Shown here piece by piece: positions 47,316 to 61,700 of a stretch of 64,000 bases of DNA. Each line of letters begins with the position of its first letter. Positions within the stretch are counted from its first letter, which is position 1. The stretch lies in assembly GCA_028023455.1 (NCBI GenBank), contig JAQFVV010006720.1:22501-86500 (forward strand), read 5' to 3'. This stretch comes from Epiperipatus broadwayi (taxonomy: Eukaryota; Onychophora; Udeonychophora; Euonychophora; Peripatidae). The notes under the pieces were generated by a model that was not told the DNA's origin, made no database searches, and saw nothing but the letters and a program-made list of their open reading frames with translations. The position numbers were made by a program, and so were the translations under genes.

Positions 47316-49524
47316 TGTAACGATCCAGAGAAGGCAAACTTAACGTGGACTGCACTACAGGGTGCCATCTAGGCATTTGAACCTAAAAAAATTTATAAAG
47401 TAGGCAGATACGTAAGTCAAAAAAAAATTTTTTTTTCTTTTTTTTTAAATTTTGATTCCGGTCGTTAGCCCATGTCACTAGCTCAGTGGAATAGCAGAGA
47501 TTAAATAATATAATATCTTATCTAATTATATTTCAATATTAAAAAAATAAATAAAATAAGCCACTGCCAGTAATTAACATACAAACATTTATTTATGCAC
47601 ATATATATAAGATTTAAAATTATTTTAGTATTAGTTTTACATTTTAACATTTAACATTATTTTTAACTTTACCTTAGATTTTAATTTACATTTTAATTTC
47701 TATTATATTATAAGTTTACATTTTAATTAAGTTCGCACAGATGGGATTATAAAAGCTTGTTTTAATATGTTGCTATAGATCGGTTACATAGATTACACGG
47801 TTAAAAACATTTCAAAGTAAACATAAACGATCAAAATATAAAATCATTGATACTGGCAATTGCAGAGGGAAATTTATAAGTAACCCAGTAGTATTCACCA
47901 TAAGATACTTGCATTGTCACCAATGACTTAAAAGACATCCGAATAAATACATTTTAGATACTCACCGTAAGGTATCATTATTTATCGAATGTCTATATAT
48001 TTTGATCAAATATGAAAACCCAAAACATACTTAACCGATAACCAATCCATGCAAGCATCTATAAACAACTTAAATTTAATGCATTTTTATTTAGGGTCAA
48101 GTATGAATAGACCACATAGATTTGCATTTGAAAATAAAATATTCTATCCCTATTTAACCTTAGGCTAAAATTTGCAGTCAAACTGGCATCAATTCATCTG
48201 ATACATCGATGTATTCAATGTAATATGGAATACGGCAGCACCAAAAAGATTAAGAGAAGATATTGACTTTCATTAGATAGGAATATTACTTCTATCCAAC
48301 GAGAAGAACAATAAAAAAAAAAACTCCATAGAAAGGAACTGCGCTCTGCGTCTTATAATTCCTTCCCTAGGCAAAACGGGAGAGTGCGGCGTATGAAGCG
48401 ATTCTGCCAGTAGCGAATCTCCGACTACATCTACTAACTACATCAATATATCCAATCCATTGACCCAATCTAACAACGACACAAATAACCTAAGATTACC
48501 CTCCCCTAATATAACTTTACAAATCTATACAGCCATTCATGCCCGACTTAAGTTTAACATTTATATAATTAATTTAACGAAAAACAAAAAAATCATGATA
48601 AAAACTTAAAGAATAAAAAATAAATAAATGGAAATGATTTTACATAAATAAGAAAAAAAATACATCAAATAACACTATTAATAAAGAATTTAGTTTGGTC
48701 AGATAGGATCATATTGCAATCATTTAAATATAGAAAATTTTAATTTAATGTTCATTATTTATAAAGTTCTTACGGTTTAAAACAGTTCATCTTTATCCGT
48801 TGCTTGCCATGAACGTGAATTCCCATGCCGTCCTAAGATTGGTATCCATTTAGCCGTTGTTTTATTTATTCATTCGGAGGTTTTTTTTTAGTTTAATTGG
48901 TCCTCAATGTAGGAAACGATAGTTCATTTCTCCTTTCTTTAACAGCTGAAAGAATTGACAGTGCGTCTGTCAATTCCTTCACCTCCAACTCCGTACTACT
49001 ACATATAGTCACATCGTAATAATCAATTTCCAGTCACTAATTAATAATTTCCAAATTTTCCTTTTATACGTATTCGAAGGATTGACTTGGCATTATGTCA
49101 TCGATGTGATGATCCTTTCGCTGAGGTCCGATTTCCCGATGGATTTCTTTCATTGGCTATTTGTTTCTATTGTTTTCCTATCTGACCGATGTTTTTACAT
49201 TTAAATGCCCAAGGCTGGTTTACATTTAACTAATTAACAATCATTTCCATTTCTGATTAATTAACCTGTTTTCCAAATCAAAGATATATTTTTATCTCTA
49301 AATCTTTTTAAGTTTTTGTTTTTAAAATACCTTTTCTATTTTTAATACAGTTTTATTTTAATAATTTTTTTTATCTGTGCGATTTAATATATACGAGTTT
49401 AAGATGATATTTAATTTCAATTTTTAATTCTTAAAGAAAATTTTTAAATGCGAACTTTTTAATTTACTTTCATGTTTAATAAATATAAAAAAAAACAATG
49501 TAACGAACGTCTGTGCTCGTTACA
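47316..49524 (-). mobile_element. Solo LTR of the minus-strand LTR family
   Basis: 2209 bp, colinear with the three LTRs at 4592-12888 but clearly diverged. It has intact ends TGTAACGA and TCGTTACA, and is flanked by TA on both sides, so target duplication cannot be distinguished from the microsatellite. On the minus strand TATAAAAG lies at 49068-49061. It carries the terminal hairpin once, whereas the tandem LTRs carry it twice. A lone LTR is the usual result of recombination between the two LTRs of an element. Confidence 0.75.
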
Positions 49525-49532
49525 ATATATAT

Positions 49533-49928
<396 letters not shown>

Positions 49929-50896
49929 TGTGCGCTTTTCTATAGGTCAGTAATAGTTCATCACAGTCAATTACGAAAAATTTTAAATTTTAGAATATGT
50001 TCTTTTGATATGTTAATTATAGTTTGTCAATTATATTATAAAGTACAATTTGAAGTTAAAGAAAATATGTAGTATATAAAATTATAGTGAATCATTTAAA
50101 AATAGTTAAGTAAAGCTTAAAAAATTGTTGCATATGGTTGCAAAAGCTGGCCATACGAAATAACACAGCTATAATTATGAAAAGTATATTTAAAAAGTTC
50201 GATATTAATAGTTTAAAACTTATAATTTGATAAATGCTATATTTATTAAATTTATAATCATATTTAATAGTCAAAATTAATATAGTATATTTTAAAAATA
50301 AACTTTATGATGGTGAAAATTGTATTTAATTCTACATTTTAAATTATTTTTCCAATTTTTTATAATTATTTTATTTCATATAATAAGTGTAGCAATTTTA
50401 TTAATCTAGACATAGAAATAGATTGAAAATTGTCTGTCTCAATTTTATATTGATCATGTGACTTTTAATACATGGTTAAACACACACGCTTGTTTGAATT
50501 TAGATTAACAAAGTTTGAAATATTTTAAAATTGCATTATAGAATTAGATGGAATTATCACCTAGCATAAAGCAAATATTAAATATTAAGTTAACTATCGT
50601 ATAACATGCTTAAATGATGTAATAAAGACGAATACACTCATAATATAAAAATTAAATATTTTGTTTAAATAAAACTAGATAAATTGAATATTAACAGTGT
50701 AATAAATATTAAAATGTTGTTTTGAAAATTATTTTAAATGATTAATTAATTTAAATAAAGTAATAATTGATTTAAAAGTGGTATTTTAAATAATATTTTT
50801 AAGTTTTATTACGTCAAATTTTTTAGTTTGGAAATTCAATTCTGTAAAGAAATTGAACATATGTAAATTTGTTCTCAAGCTAAAAGTAAGAATTAA

Positions 50897-50930
50897 CCAA
50901 TAGGATAAGGTATCCTTGCAAGGTATAAAT
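50897..50930 (+). promoter_or_regulatory. CCAAT box and TATA box of family A copy 3
   Basis: CCAAT 50897-50901 and TATAAAT 50924-50930, 27 bp apart, as in the other copies. Confidence 0.55.
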
Positions 50931-53900
50931 ACCAGAGATTAATAATGTACTGGGGAGTTTAATGTGTTAGTGGTAATTAATAACATGCCTAGGTAGCTGA
51001 ATAATATCAGAAGCTATAGAGGTGATGAATCTTTAAAATTTTTATTATTTAGTCAATTTATAGTATTCTCTTATACTTCATTTATTGTAATTAATAGGAT
51101 ACTTTTATATTTTTTTAAAAGAGAGTTTAAAATACAATATATTTAGAACTTCATTTAAATGGATTGCTAATTTTTAACAGTTTTCTTACCAGTCATAATT
51201 ATGTAAGTTTAACCTAAACTTCGCAATGAAACAAATGAATATAATAAATAAAATGTATATAAATTATAATACTATGAAAATGCATAGTATGTTCATTGAT
51301 ATCATTATATTAATGCTTAACCGGAGAACTGTTTTGGTACATAAAAACCACAGGTCGGACATTATACGGATGCAATGGAAAGCTATTTGTCATCAAAAAA
51401 CTTGTGACACATTATTTATAAGCTTATCCAGGAGTTTTTAAAAAAATAAGATACTTATATCTTATAAATTTTCATAAAATATAATAATGAAAGAAATAAA
51501 ATGTTTAGTCCTTTTTGAAGAAAACATTTTTAAAAAGAATATATTTTACAAGAATTTAGAAAGAGCTTACAGAGAAGATTTTGTTAAGGATTTGTGATAT
51601 TAAAAACTTCTAATCTCAGAAATATTAAAAATGTATCTTTAGAAGTATTTGTTTTGGAGCACTTTATTGAGAATGGAAACCTATATAAAAGAATGAACTC
51701 ATAATAGTTGATTAAAATGGATCCATGGAAATATTGTGGAAATGTTTACCCAATATTTTTAAAGTTAAATTATTTAAGAAGCTTCACAAGATTAGTTTAG
51801 CATAATCAATATTTAATAATAATTATTTAAAACAGTAAAACCAAGGATTATTGTTTCATAAAATTTACTAAAATGGATTAACAAGGATTTTATTACATTT
51901 TTTTAAGATTTAAAAGATGTAGTATTTTTTTACTATTGTTATAAAATTGCTTGCCAACCACCCTCAATGGATTGTTCTTGTTCATCGTCATAGCAACGGA
52001 GCAGGGGAAAAAAGCTCTTGAAGAATAATGCATTTTTAGGAGGAACATTTAAAAAAAAAAGAAAAAATAACCCAATAACCCAAAGAAAATAATGAGCTTT
52101 ATGAACTCTATCAAGGACTTTTATCCAATAAAGGATTAATGAAGAAATAAGTAATTATAGTCTTGTTTTTTTTTTTTTTTTTTTTACTAACTTAGTTTAA
52201 ATGTAAATTTTTTTATGTGATAAGATTAGGAAAACATAAAACATTAAGGATTAATAACATTAAATTTTTATAATATCATAATTTAATAATTTTTATAAGA
52301 ACATTTTAAAATAAATGTATGGGTGTGTATTTTTTTTATATCTGCAATGTTCAAGTGGATGAAGAAGATCTACTGCAAATGATGACCAGATAAATGTTAT
52401 TTGGTAATAGTAATAACTATTAATAATTTATAATTTATATATTTTTTTGTTTTTTTTAGATCATCTATGAATCATAAGAATGAAGTGTAAAAGTTATAAT
52501 TATATGTAATGCATTTTATACATTTTAAAAACATTATGAGAATAGGTTGATTTGGAAATATGCATACGATGATTTTTTTATATAAATGATATAATCCAAC
52601 ATAATAACAAATAATTATGTGATTCTTTTAAAATTTTCATGTTATGATATTCAAATATTGTCTGATTAGATTGTATATGATTAAGCATACAGAATGATGA
52701 AGTAGACAAACTTTTCTTGTGAAACAGTGGGATCGTTTAATTATCAATGAATTTTATTTATTGTTTTGTAAATGCAGATAGTTATTTATCGATATAAGAT
52801 GTGGAAAATCTTGAGAAATAATGTTGAGATAGTGGCTTGGAAGTACTTGGGTAGACAGGAAACCAAGATGATGTTTTTAAAAAAAATAGGATGTTATAAG
52901 GAATGTGAATAATACTTAGTTTTGTGTAGATATCAGCATAGTTAACAAAGGCCTATGACTGGTACACATTTTATTTGGACAGTGTTTTATATTTCTTTAA
53001 ATATTTGATGTAATAATAAATCTGAAAGAATAGCTTTAACATCGTTTATGTACTATAGGATATTAGACAGTTAAATGTCATACCTCTATATCTAGTTAAT
53101 GCACTGTGCCATGATTTTGAAATATATTATGAGTTATACTCTAGCTTTCTTCCTTAAATCCTATACATCTGTTTTGCTATCTTTATTCCATATAACTGCA
53201 TCGTTCAGTAAGATATTTTGGAAAGAAATGGTAAATGATTTAGAGCTTGGGTTATGCTATCTTTTTTGTATAAGATTGGTTTATTTGTTTATAAGGAACA
53301 TAATTTTATAACTTGAAATTGAAGGTCCAATATATCTTAAGGTAAGTAAAGAATCATAGGATATATTTTGAATTTTATTTCGGAAATGAAATATAAATTT
53401 TTAGAATAGACCATCTAAACAAAAATATTTCTTTAAAATGTTAACAATTTTTGAATGCTTTATTATTATTTTTAGAAGAAAAATAAGTATTGCATATTTT
53501 TAAAATAAAATAATATACAATAAATGCAAGGAATATGCATAGTATATTTTTTGTTTGTTGAATAACAGGGATATATTGATGATTACACTTATATCATACT
53601 AAAGTAAGGCTAAATAAGAATATATTATGATTAGTAGACATCGTGTTATAGATTATATTCACTAAAATCTAGTAATGATTTTTGGATAAATATTTTAATT
53701 AACATCTTTGACTTTGCAAGATGAAAATTTGTTTAATTTTTTAAGAAATCCATACTCATTGTAATATTAATTTTTGTTTTTCTGTAGAATGTTTTTTTTT
53801 TTTTTTATGAACGTGTTTTAAAAATAAGATAGTTTAATAATATTAAAGATGGAAAATTTTGTTAATAAAATAAATAAATATATTTGTAATAAGTTAACCA

Positions 53901-54067
53901 TAACGAGAAACCAAATGATAACATTTTATTTTGTCTTAAGTCTAAATAAAGACATAACTAAAATATAAATTATTTTTATAACCCAGTAGATAAAAATGTA
54001 AAGTATAAAATAAGGATATCCACTGTAAATAGTGTACATAAATTGTTTATTTTATTTTGTTGTTATT

Positions 54068-54112
54068 AATAAACTTTGTTAAAATTTGTTTTTCAAAAAT
54101 TTTTGTGTCTGA
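54068..54112 (+). terminator. Poly(A) signal of family A copy 3
   Basis: AATAAA at 54068-54073, then TTTTTGTGTCTG. Aligned with copies 1 and 2. Confidence 0.5.
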
Positions 54113-55703
54113 ATTGTTTATTTCTTTACTTCACTGCATGAAATCACGATATACTTGAAACAAATATATAATTTTGCACAAAAAGATAAATAGAAAATTA
54201 TTTTAAGAATTTAAATATTTTATTGGTATTCTTTTAATTAAATAATCATAATTTTTCATTGTTTTATTGGTCATAAATCAGTTATCACAATAGTATATTG
54301 AATTATATGCTATCAGTTACCACACATACTTTTGTTGGACAGAATATCATATGCTACCATGTATTTATTACATCATTACATTGAAACGGTTACACCTGTT
54401 TCACCTATTATCTTCGATAATAGTATATATTTGTTGTACTCAGATGGCGTGTATTTCTTAAATTTTAAAAACTTTGTCCTTATAATATTGCGAGTATGTG
54501 CGTATATAATCGTCCTTAAAATTTATAAATATAAAATTACAATCTCAAATATTTATATACGAGCATATTCCTTTAGATTTGTTAAAACTGAAATAAACAT
54601 AACTGTATAATTAAAATTTATCTATATCATAGCATAATAAGTTTAAATTTATAATATTACTTATTTTTCAATATTTTTTCTAAATAATTATTTAAGTCAG
54701 TATTCATTTTGAATAATTTCCAAGTTAGATAATTTTCAATTCTTTTGTTTGCTTAAAATTACAAGCAGAAAGTTTTATCAGTTTTAACACTTCGTTCTAA
54801 AAATAAATCTTTGGCTAAAATTTGACCTATTTAAAAATTATAACCAAGACCAATTATAATATTCAGTCAGGCATAAATCTATACAAAATCTATACAAATT
54901 GCTTGTGACCATTCTCTTAAAAATATATCTTTTAAAACTGACGTCAATTAAAACAATAGAGCCTTTCCAAGTCCAGATTTAGATATACTTAATATTTTTA
55001 CTAACTGGATATTTGGTTAAAGGCTAGTTTGAACTAGTCATCTTGTGATGTGGCATGACTCAAAGTAGGAGGTTACTACTGTCAAAAATATAGCATAAAA
55101 AGGGGCCCAAATAGCCACCAAAGCCTCTAATCTAACCTCTTCCATCCATCTATCATAATCCGTGTTAATTTTTGCTGTTGCTGTGACCAGAGCTGAAGTT
55201 AAATAAGAACTGTTCCTGCCGTTAAGAAATCTAAATCTTAAAAAGCTACCATCAAAGCTACTCCAAAAATGACCGTTGGCTAGAAGACAAAGAGACAGCC
55301 GTTTGCTCTTCCACGAGCGGCTACCGATGACAGAAAACCTCCACCATGCCCATCACAGTAAGAAAGAAGCTGTATCTGAGAGACCAGAGAGTTCCTGACC
55401 AGAGAAATGGGGAAAGCTGCCACAGACATAAATTTGCGAAGTTACATCCAGACTAAAACCTAAGAGAAGCCCAGCCTGACTGAATATAGTGAGAAGCACA
55501 TGGAAACAATGCCTTAAAAGAGACTTTGCCGGTAAATCCTTTCTGACATATTAAATCTCATAACTAAAACGTACCCTAAATGAAAGCTAGCTAACTAAAT
55601 CACATAATCAATTATATTTTCTAAATGTTCAATTAAAATAGTTATCTTAAAATGTTTATCTTAAATTTGTTTAAATCTTAGAACACTCTCCAAATGCTTG
55701 CTT

Positions 55704-55782
55704 GATCATTAATAATTTTAAGTAGTCGTTGATCATTATTAATTTTAAGTAGTCGTTGATCATTAATAATTTTAAATAATTC
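55704..55782. repeat. Three tandem 27-bp repeats
   Basis: GATCATTAATAATTTTAAGT and the following seven bases recur at 55704, 55731 and 55758; the last copy is degenerate. Confidence 0.85.
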
Positions 55783-56079
55783 TAAACATCTAGTTTATAT
55801 AAAACTATACAAGAAATTCATTTCTAAATTATAAATCTTATTGATTGTTTATGCAATTTATTCTTATGTCATCTATCTATAGTTTTAAGTTCATGTTAAT
55901 TGATTTATGCTGTGTTTTTATCAGAACGGAGTCTTGTGTGTTAATAAATTATCGGGGGGAGGGGAGTGAGTAATCTCTTTTATCATATCAGAGTATTGCG
56001 ATATAAAGAATATAGTCAAGACTCTTTTCTGAATTATATGTGATAGAGTGAATCGATATTTATAATGCCCGAACAAGTT

Positions 56080-56540
56080 ATTTAAAATCTTTTGATAAAC
56101 TTATTTTAAAAGGTATATTTGCGTATATTATTTAAAACGCATCTTTTTCTCAAGTTAATTGAAAATGAAAATGTTGTGCTAAAGTTATTTAAAAGGTATA
56201 TTTAGCGTCTATTATTTAAAACGCATCTTTTCTAAAGTTATATAAAATGGAAAATGTTTACTAAAGTTAGTTAAAACGTATATATTACGTATATTATTTA
56301 AAACTCAGATTGTGCCCATATTATTTAAGAATTATATTTGCGTAAATGATTTAAAATATGTATTTTGCCAGTTATCTGAAAAAGTATATTTCACGCAAGC
56401 TATTTAAAATATAGATTTGCATTCGTTAGTTAAAACCCATTTTTCATTATTAGTAAGGTCTATTTTGACGAATTATTTAAGATGTGTAATTTATTTAAAC
56501 ATCAATAATTTGCGTGAGCTATTTTATAACTCACATTTTA
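56080..56540. repeat. Degenerate ~30-40 bp repeats
   Basis: The phrases TTATTTAAAA and GTATATTTGCGT recur about a dozen times with irregular spacing. Confidence 0.5.
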
Positions 56541-56840
56541 TTATTTAACAATCAGTTTGATATTAGATCTAGTTATACTACATATAACTAATGTTCCCAG
56601 TTCTATAAGTAGCTATGCAGAAAAACCTTAAATCAGATTCTCATTATCGCCATCATTTTATAATTTAATAATCTCATTTATGAACTTGACCGGTGGTAGT
56701 AGCACTGAAGAAGCTAAGATTTTGGCGTAATTAATTTATAAAATATTAATCTAGCGTTGCGAATGTATTGCTAATTTGCATAAATATGCATTTCTACTTG
56801 CTATGTCTATAATGGCCCATCTCAAGATTGTTCCACGTCC

Positions 56841-56924
56841 AGTCACGCCTCGAAAGTTTAGGCAACGGTGACATTTTCTTCGTATTTCATTAAGTCACGC
56901 CTCGAAAGTTTAGGCAAATGTGAC
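56841..56924. repeat. Direct repeat of ~31 bp, 52 bp apart
   Basis: AGTCACGCCTCGAAAGTTTA with GGCAA, two variable bases and GTGACA occurs at 56841 and 56893. It is GC-richer than its surroundings. Confidence 0.8.
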
Positions 56925-57420
56925 AATTATTCATACTTAATGGAACCAAAGCGTTTCCAAAGGGCTCATAAGCCAATCTTCTGTTCATTGAATTAAAAGG
57001 CCTCTTCCATTATAGCAAGCAGATCGGTTAGGGAACCGTTTACTAGGTAATAAACCCCATTAAGAATGCATTCGAGTCGCACTTATCTGATACTGTAGTT
57101 TCTAACGCCCTAGAATCTGACGTTCAACTGCCACCACATTTCAGTTCATTTTCCCTAGAAAGTAATTTCGGCGTTGATCCGAACTAGAATCAGAGTTAAT
57201 GTGTTTATCTGTATAACAATTATATATCACGCAAATGTCTCTATAATATGATTTGATATATTAATAATATAATCTTAAACTTAGTATTTATAATATCTTA
57301 GACCATATAATCTCCAGCATTTATCAATAAATCGATCACTCTAGCTAATTATAACCGATTTCAAATATATAAAACAAGCATGAATTAGAACATGAAAGAT
57401 GACATAAGCTTATTAAAAAG

Positions 57421-57664
57421 TCATGCTTTGTAATATTATTTTATAACCCTGAGCATCCACTCATTGCTTTGAGATATTATTGTATAACCCTGATAACCCA
57501 CTCATTGCTTTGTAATATTATTTGATAACCCTGAGAATCCACTCATTGCTTTGTATTATTATTTGATAACCCTGAGAATCCACTCATTGCTTTGTATTAT
57601 TATTTGATAACCTAGAGAATCCACTCATGACTTTGTAATATTGTTTTATAACCCTAGTGTTCAC
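57421..57664. repeat. 41-bp minisatellite, six copies
   Basis: Units start at 57421, 57461, 57502, 57543, 57584 and 57625. The core is TCATTGCTTTGTAATATTAT followed by TTGATAACCCTGAGAATCCAC. The middle units differ at one or two bases and the outer units are more degenerate. Confidence 0.9.
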
Positions 57665-58343
57665 TCACCTGCGTGTGAGCTAGCTATACACCACTTGCTA
57701 TGCGTCAATATTTATTAAATGTTATATTAAATTTATGAAATATAAATTTGTCTCAGTCTCATTACTTGCTCATTATCTTATGAATCACTAGTTAAGTTAT
57801 ATAATAGAATATGTAATAAGGGGGGAATGTCTCATGTTTTAGTGCTTTGCTATTGCTGGAACGTGACTAAAGAGATATCGAGTGTAACCTCAGGCATGTC
57901 ATTCGCGATGGGTTGACTTGGAAGCACAAGTGAAGGAGTTAAGGTATGATCAGACGTAGGGTATTACTATCCCGATTTGGTCAGCTTTTGGTTCTCTGGC
58001 TTGAACTCTCAGTCTGTTGAGCAAATGTACAAACCTGATCATTACAACATGAAGATACAATATTATATTAAATTATTTTATTTTATTATGATAATAATAT
58101 TTATAGTGAAAAGAAAAGATATACAGAATTAGTTAAACGATGAAGAAAATTATTATTATTTTGTTATTATTAATTTGTAGTAGATTATGACATAAAATCC
58201 CTTCTCATATTTTACTACCGTAATTTTAAATTTACTTAGAATAAATTTATGAATCTGAGATTTTTTATTAAGCTAGATTATTACAAATAGGAGATTAAGA
58301 TTTAATTAGTAGTTTAATCTTAGTGAGTAGAATTTATTAAAGT

Positions 58344-58440
58344 CATAAGAATACTATGAGTTTGTTATTTGAAACAGTAATAAGGGGGGGATAGTGTTCT
58401 TATGCCATTGAGGTAGTATCCTGTAGGATATTAGCTCAAT
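58344..58440 (+). other. Two stem-loops near the 3' end of family A copy 3
   Basis: CATAAGAAT (58344-58352) pairs with GTTCTTATG (58396-58404). ATTGAG plus TAGTATCC (58407-58421), loop TGTA, GGATATTA plus CTCAAT (58426-58440), with G/G where copies 1 and 2 have A/A. Two inner pairs differ from copy 1 on both strands. Confidence 0.6.
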
Positions 58441-58667
58441 GTAATCTATCTTGTCACCTGTACTTTCACTTCAAGTCTCATGAAAATGTTAAATATGTAT
58501 TACATTTATTTTATAACCTGAACCTTATTGGTATTTTAAGTTTGAGCTAGTAAAATATTTAATTTTAATGCTGAATATTTAATTTATTAATTATTAACTG
58601 AGCTAGAACCCGTTTTATTTTATATCATATACTATTCTGAAGTGAGGATGCACAAAGACTAAGGTTA

Positions 58668-58670
<3 letters not shown>

Positions 58671-58716
<46 letters not shown>

Positions 58717-58720
58717 CATA

Positions 58721-58765
<45 letters not shown>
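58671..58765. repeat. (TA)n microsatellite with AAATACATATATTT centre
   Basis: Two TA runs around a short AT-rich island. It is the left border of the 417-bp array. Confidence 0.95.
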
Positions 58766-58768
<3 letters not shown>

Positions 58769-61700
58769 CAAAAGATGGCGCTATACCAAAACCGCCGAAC
58801 AAGTGTAAGATTTGTTTTACATAAACGAAAAAAGAGTCAGAAATTAACTACCTCTTTCATTTGCTCACCCCCAGATCAGCTGATTTCAAGCTGGTTTGCT
58901 CTCCTCAGTGGGGGATAGAGTATAGAAACTAGATCTAAAACACTGACTCTCAAGTGTTTATGCAAAACGTTTCTATCAGATTGCAAGCGTGAATTTTTCA
59001 GACCGGTAAAGTCTTCAAACTCAGCCTAGCAAGCCAGATATTTATATGGGTCTGATCTCAGTTCAGAATCACCATATAATCAAAGTCTCTGCAATATATA
59101 TCATTGCAAGAAAACTTTAAAGGTACATTTATGAAAAACAAAAACAAGTTAATCACGTAACCTGCTATCACTTGTTATTTATGTTCAAAAGATGGCGCTA
59201 TACCAAAACCGCCGAACAAGTGTAAGATTTGTTTTACATAAACGAAAAAAGAGTCAGAAATTAACTACCTCTTTCATTTGCTCACCCCCAGATCAGCTGA
59301 TTTCAAGCTGGTTTGCTCTCCTCAGTGGGGGATAGAGTATAGAAACTAGATCTAAAACACTGACTCTCAAGTGTTTATGCAAAACGTTTCTATCAGATTG
59401 CAAGCGTGAATTTTTCAGACCGGTAAAGTCTTCAAACTCAGCCTAGCAAGCCAGATATTTATATGGGTCTGATCTCAGTTCAGAATCACCATATAATCAA
59501 AGTCTCTGCAATATATATCATTGCAAGAAAACTTTAAAGGTACATTTATGAAAAACAAAAACAAGTTAATCACGTAACCTGCTATCACTTGTTATTTATG
59601 TTCAAAAGATGGCGCTATACCAAAACCGCCGAACAAGTGTAAGATTTGTTTTACATAAACGAAAAAAGAGTCAGAAATTAACTACCTCTTTCATTTGCTC
59701 ACCCCCAGATCAGCTGATTTCAAGCTGGTTTGCTCTCCTCAGTGGGGGATAGAGTATAGAAACTAGATCTAAAACACTGACTCTCAAGTGTTTATGCAAA
59801 ACGTTTCTATCAGATTGCAAGCGTGAATTTTTCAGACCGGTAAAGTCTTCAAACTCAGCCTAGCAAGCCAGATATTTATATGGGTCTGATCTCAGTTCAG
59901 AATCACCATATAATCAAAGTCTCTGCAATATATATCATTGCAAGAAAACTTTAAAGGTACATTTATGAAAAACAAAAACAAGTTAATCACGTAACCTGCT
60001 ATCACTTGTTATTTATGTTCAAAAGATGGCGCTATACCAAAACCGCCGAACAAGTGTAAGATTTGTTTTACATAAACGAAAAAAGAGTCAGAAATTAACT
60101 ACCTCTTTCATTTGCTCACCCCCAGATCAGCTGATTTCAAGCTGGTTTGCTCTCCTCAGTGGGGGATAGAGTATAGAAACTAGATCTAAAACACTGACTC
60201 TCAAGTGTTTATGCAAAACGTTTCTATCAGATTGCAAGCGTGAATTTTTCAGACCGGTAAAGTCTTCAAACTCAGCCTAGCAAGCCAGATATTTATATGG
60301 GTCTGATCTCAGTTCAGAATCACCATATAATCAAAGTCTCTGCAATATATATCATTGCAAGAAAACTTTAAAGGTACATTTATGAAAAACAAAAACAAGT
60401 TAATCACGTAACCTGCTATCACTTGTTATTTATGTTCAAAAGATGGCGCTATACCAAAACCGCCGAACAAGTGTAAGATTTGTTTTACATAAACGAAAAA
60501 AGAGTCAGAAATTAACTACCTCTTTCATTTGCTCACCCCCAGATCAGCTGATTTCAAGCTGGTTTGCTCTCCTCAGTGGGGGATAGAGTATAGAAACTAG
60601 ATCTAAAACACTGACTCTCAAGTGTTTATGCAAAACGTTTCTATCAGATTGCAAGCGTGAATTTTTCAGACCGGTAAAGTCTTCAAACTCAGCCTAGCAA
60701 GCCAGATATTTATATGGGTCTGATCTCAGTTCAGAATCACCATATAATCAAAGTCTCTGCAATATATATCATTGCAAGAAAACTTTAAAGGTACATTTAT
60801 GAAAAACAAAAACAAGTTAATCACGTAACCTGCTATCACTTGTTATTTATGTTCAAAAGATGGCGCTATACCAAAACCGCCGAACAAGTGTAAGATTTGT
60901 TTTACATAAAACGAAAAAAGAGTCAGAAATTAACTACCTCTTTCATTTGCTCACCCCCAGATCAGCTGATTTCAAGCTGGTTTGCTCTCCTCAGTGGGGG
61001 ATAGAGTATAGAAACTAGATCTAAAACACTGACTCTCAAGTGTTTATGCAAAACGTTTCTATCAGATTGCAAGCGTGAATTTTTCAGACCGGTAAAGTCT
61101 TCAAACTCAGCCTAGCAAGCCAGATATTTATATGGGTCTGATCTCAGTTCAGAATCACCATATAATCAAAGTCTCTGCAATATATATCATTGCAAGAAAA
61201 CTTTAAAGGTACATTTATGAAAAACAAAAACAAGTTAATCACGTAACCTGCTATCACTTGTTATTTATGTTCAAAAGATGGCGCTATACCAAAACCGCCG
61301 AACAAGTGTAAGATTTGTTTTACATAAACGAAAAAAGAGTCAGAAATTAACTACCTCTTTCATTTGCTCACCCCCAGATCAGCTGATTTCAAGCTGGTTT
61401 GCTCTCCTCAGTGGGGGATAGAGTATAGAAACTAGATCTAAAACACTGACTCTCAAGTGTTTATGCAAAACGTTTCTATCAGATTGCAAGCGTGAATTTT
61501 TCAGACCGGTAAAGTCTTCAAACTCAGCCTAGCAAGCCAGATATTTATATGGGTCTGATCTCAGTTCAGAATCACCATATAATCAAAGTCTCTGCAATAT
61601 ATATCATTGCAAGAAAACTTTAAAGGTACATTTATGAAAAACAAAAACAAGTTAATCACGTAACCTGCTATCACTTGTTATTTATGTTCAAAAGATGGCG

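Larger units (their letters stand above)
54333..58049. mobile_element. 3.7 kb insertion in family A copy 3
   Basis: Bounds come from the loss and return of homology to copies 1 and 2. The inserted sequence starts TGTTGGACAG and ends CATTACAACA, so the ends carry a 5-bp inverted repeat with TG/CA, as an LTR would. No clear target duplication is seen, so the bounds may be off by some bases. Its base composition is less AT-rich between 55000 and 55550. It contains several small tandem repeats (55704, 56080, 56841, 57421) and no recognisable protein; the 92-codon ORF at 54332-54610 has no motif. Confidence 0.45.
49929..58654 (+). mobile_element. Family A giant LTR-like unit, copy 3, split by an insertion
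   Basis: Starts TGTGCGCTTTTC and ends GAGGATGCACA, again near-inverted ends. Landmarks follow family A: CCAAT 50897, TATA 50924 (995 bp from the start), AATAAA 54068, stem-loops 58344-58440. Homology to copies 1 and 2 stops near 54325 and resumes near 58050 at GAAGATAC, so about 3.7 kb was inserted. Without it the unit would be about 5.0 kb. It is the most diverged copy. Fifteen bases separate its end from the next TA tract. Confidence 0.55.

Noticed and set aside
47316-49524. DNA transposon with 8-bp TGTAACGA terminal inverted repeats and TA target duplication
   Set aside because: Related copies flank an internal region in LTR arrangement, with promoter, poly(A) signal and primer-site-like sequence, which fits an LTR better.
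54332-54610. 92-codon ORF at the left end of the insertion
   Set aside because: It spans the insertion boundary, is AT-rich, and has no recognisable domain.
57421-57664. ATAACCCTGA in the 41-bp minisatellite as interstitial telomere repeat
   Set aside because: The six-base telomere-like phrase occurs once per 41-bp unit and is not itself in tandem.
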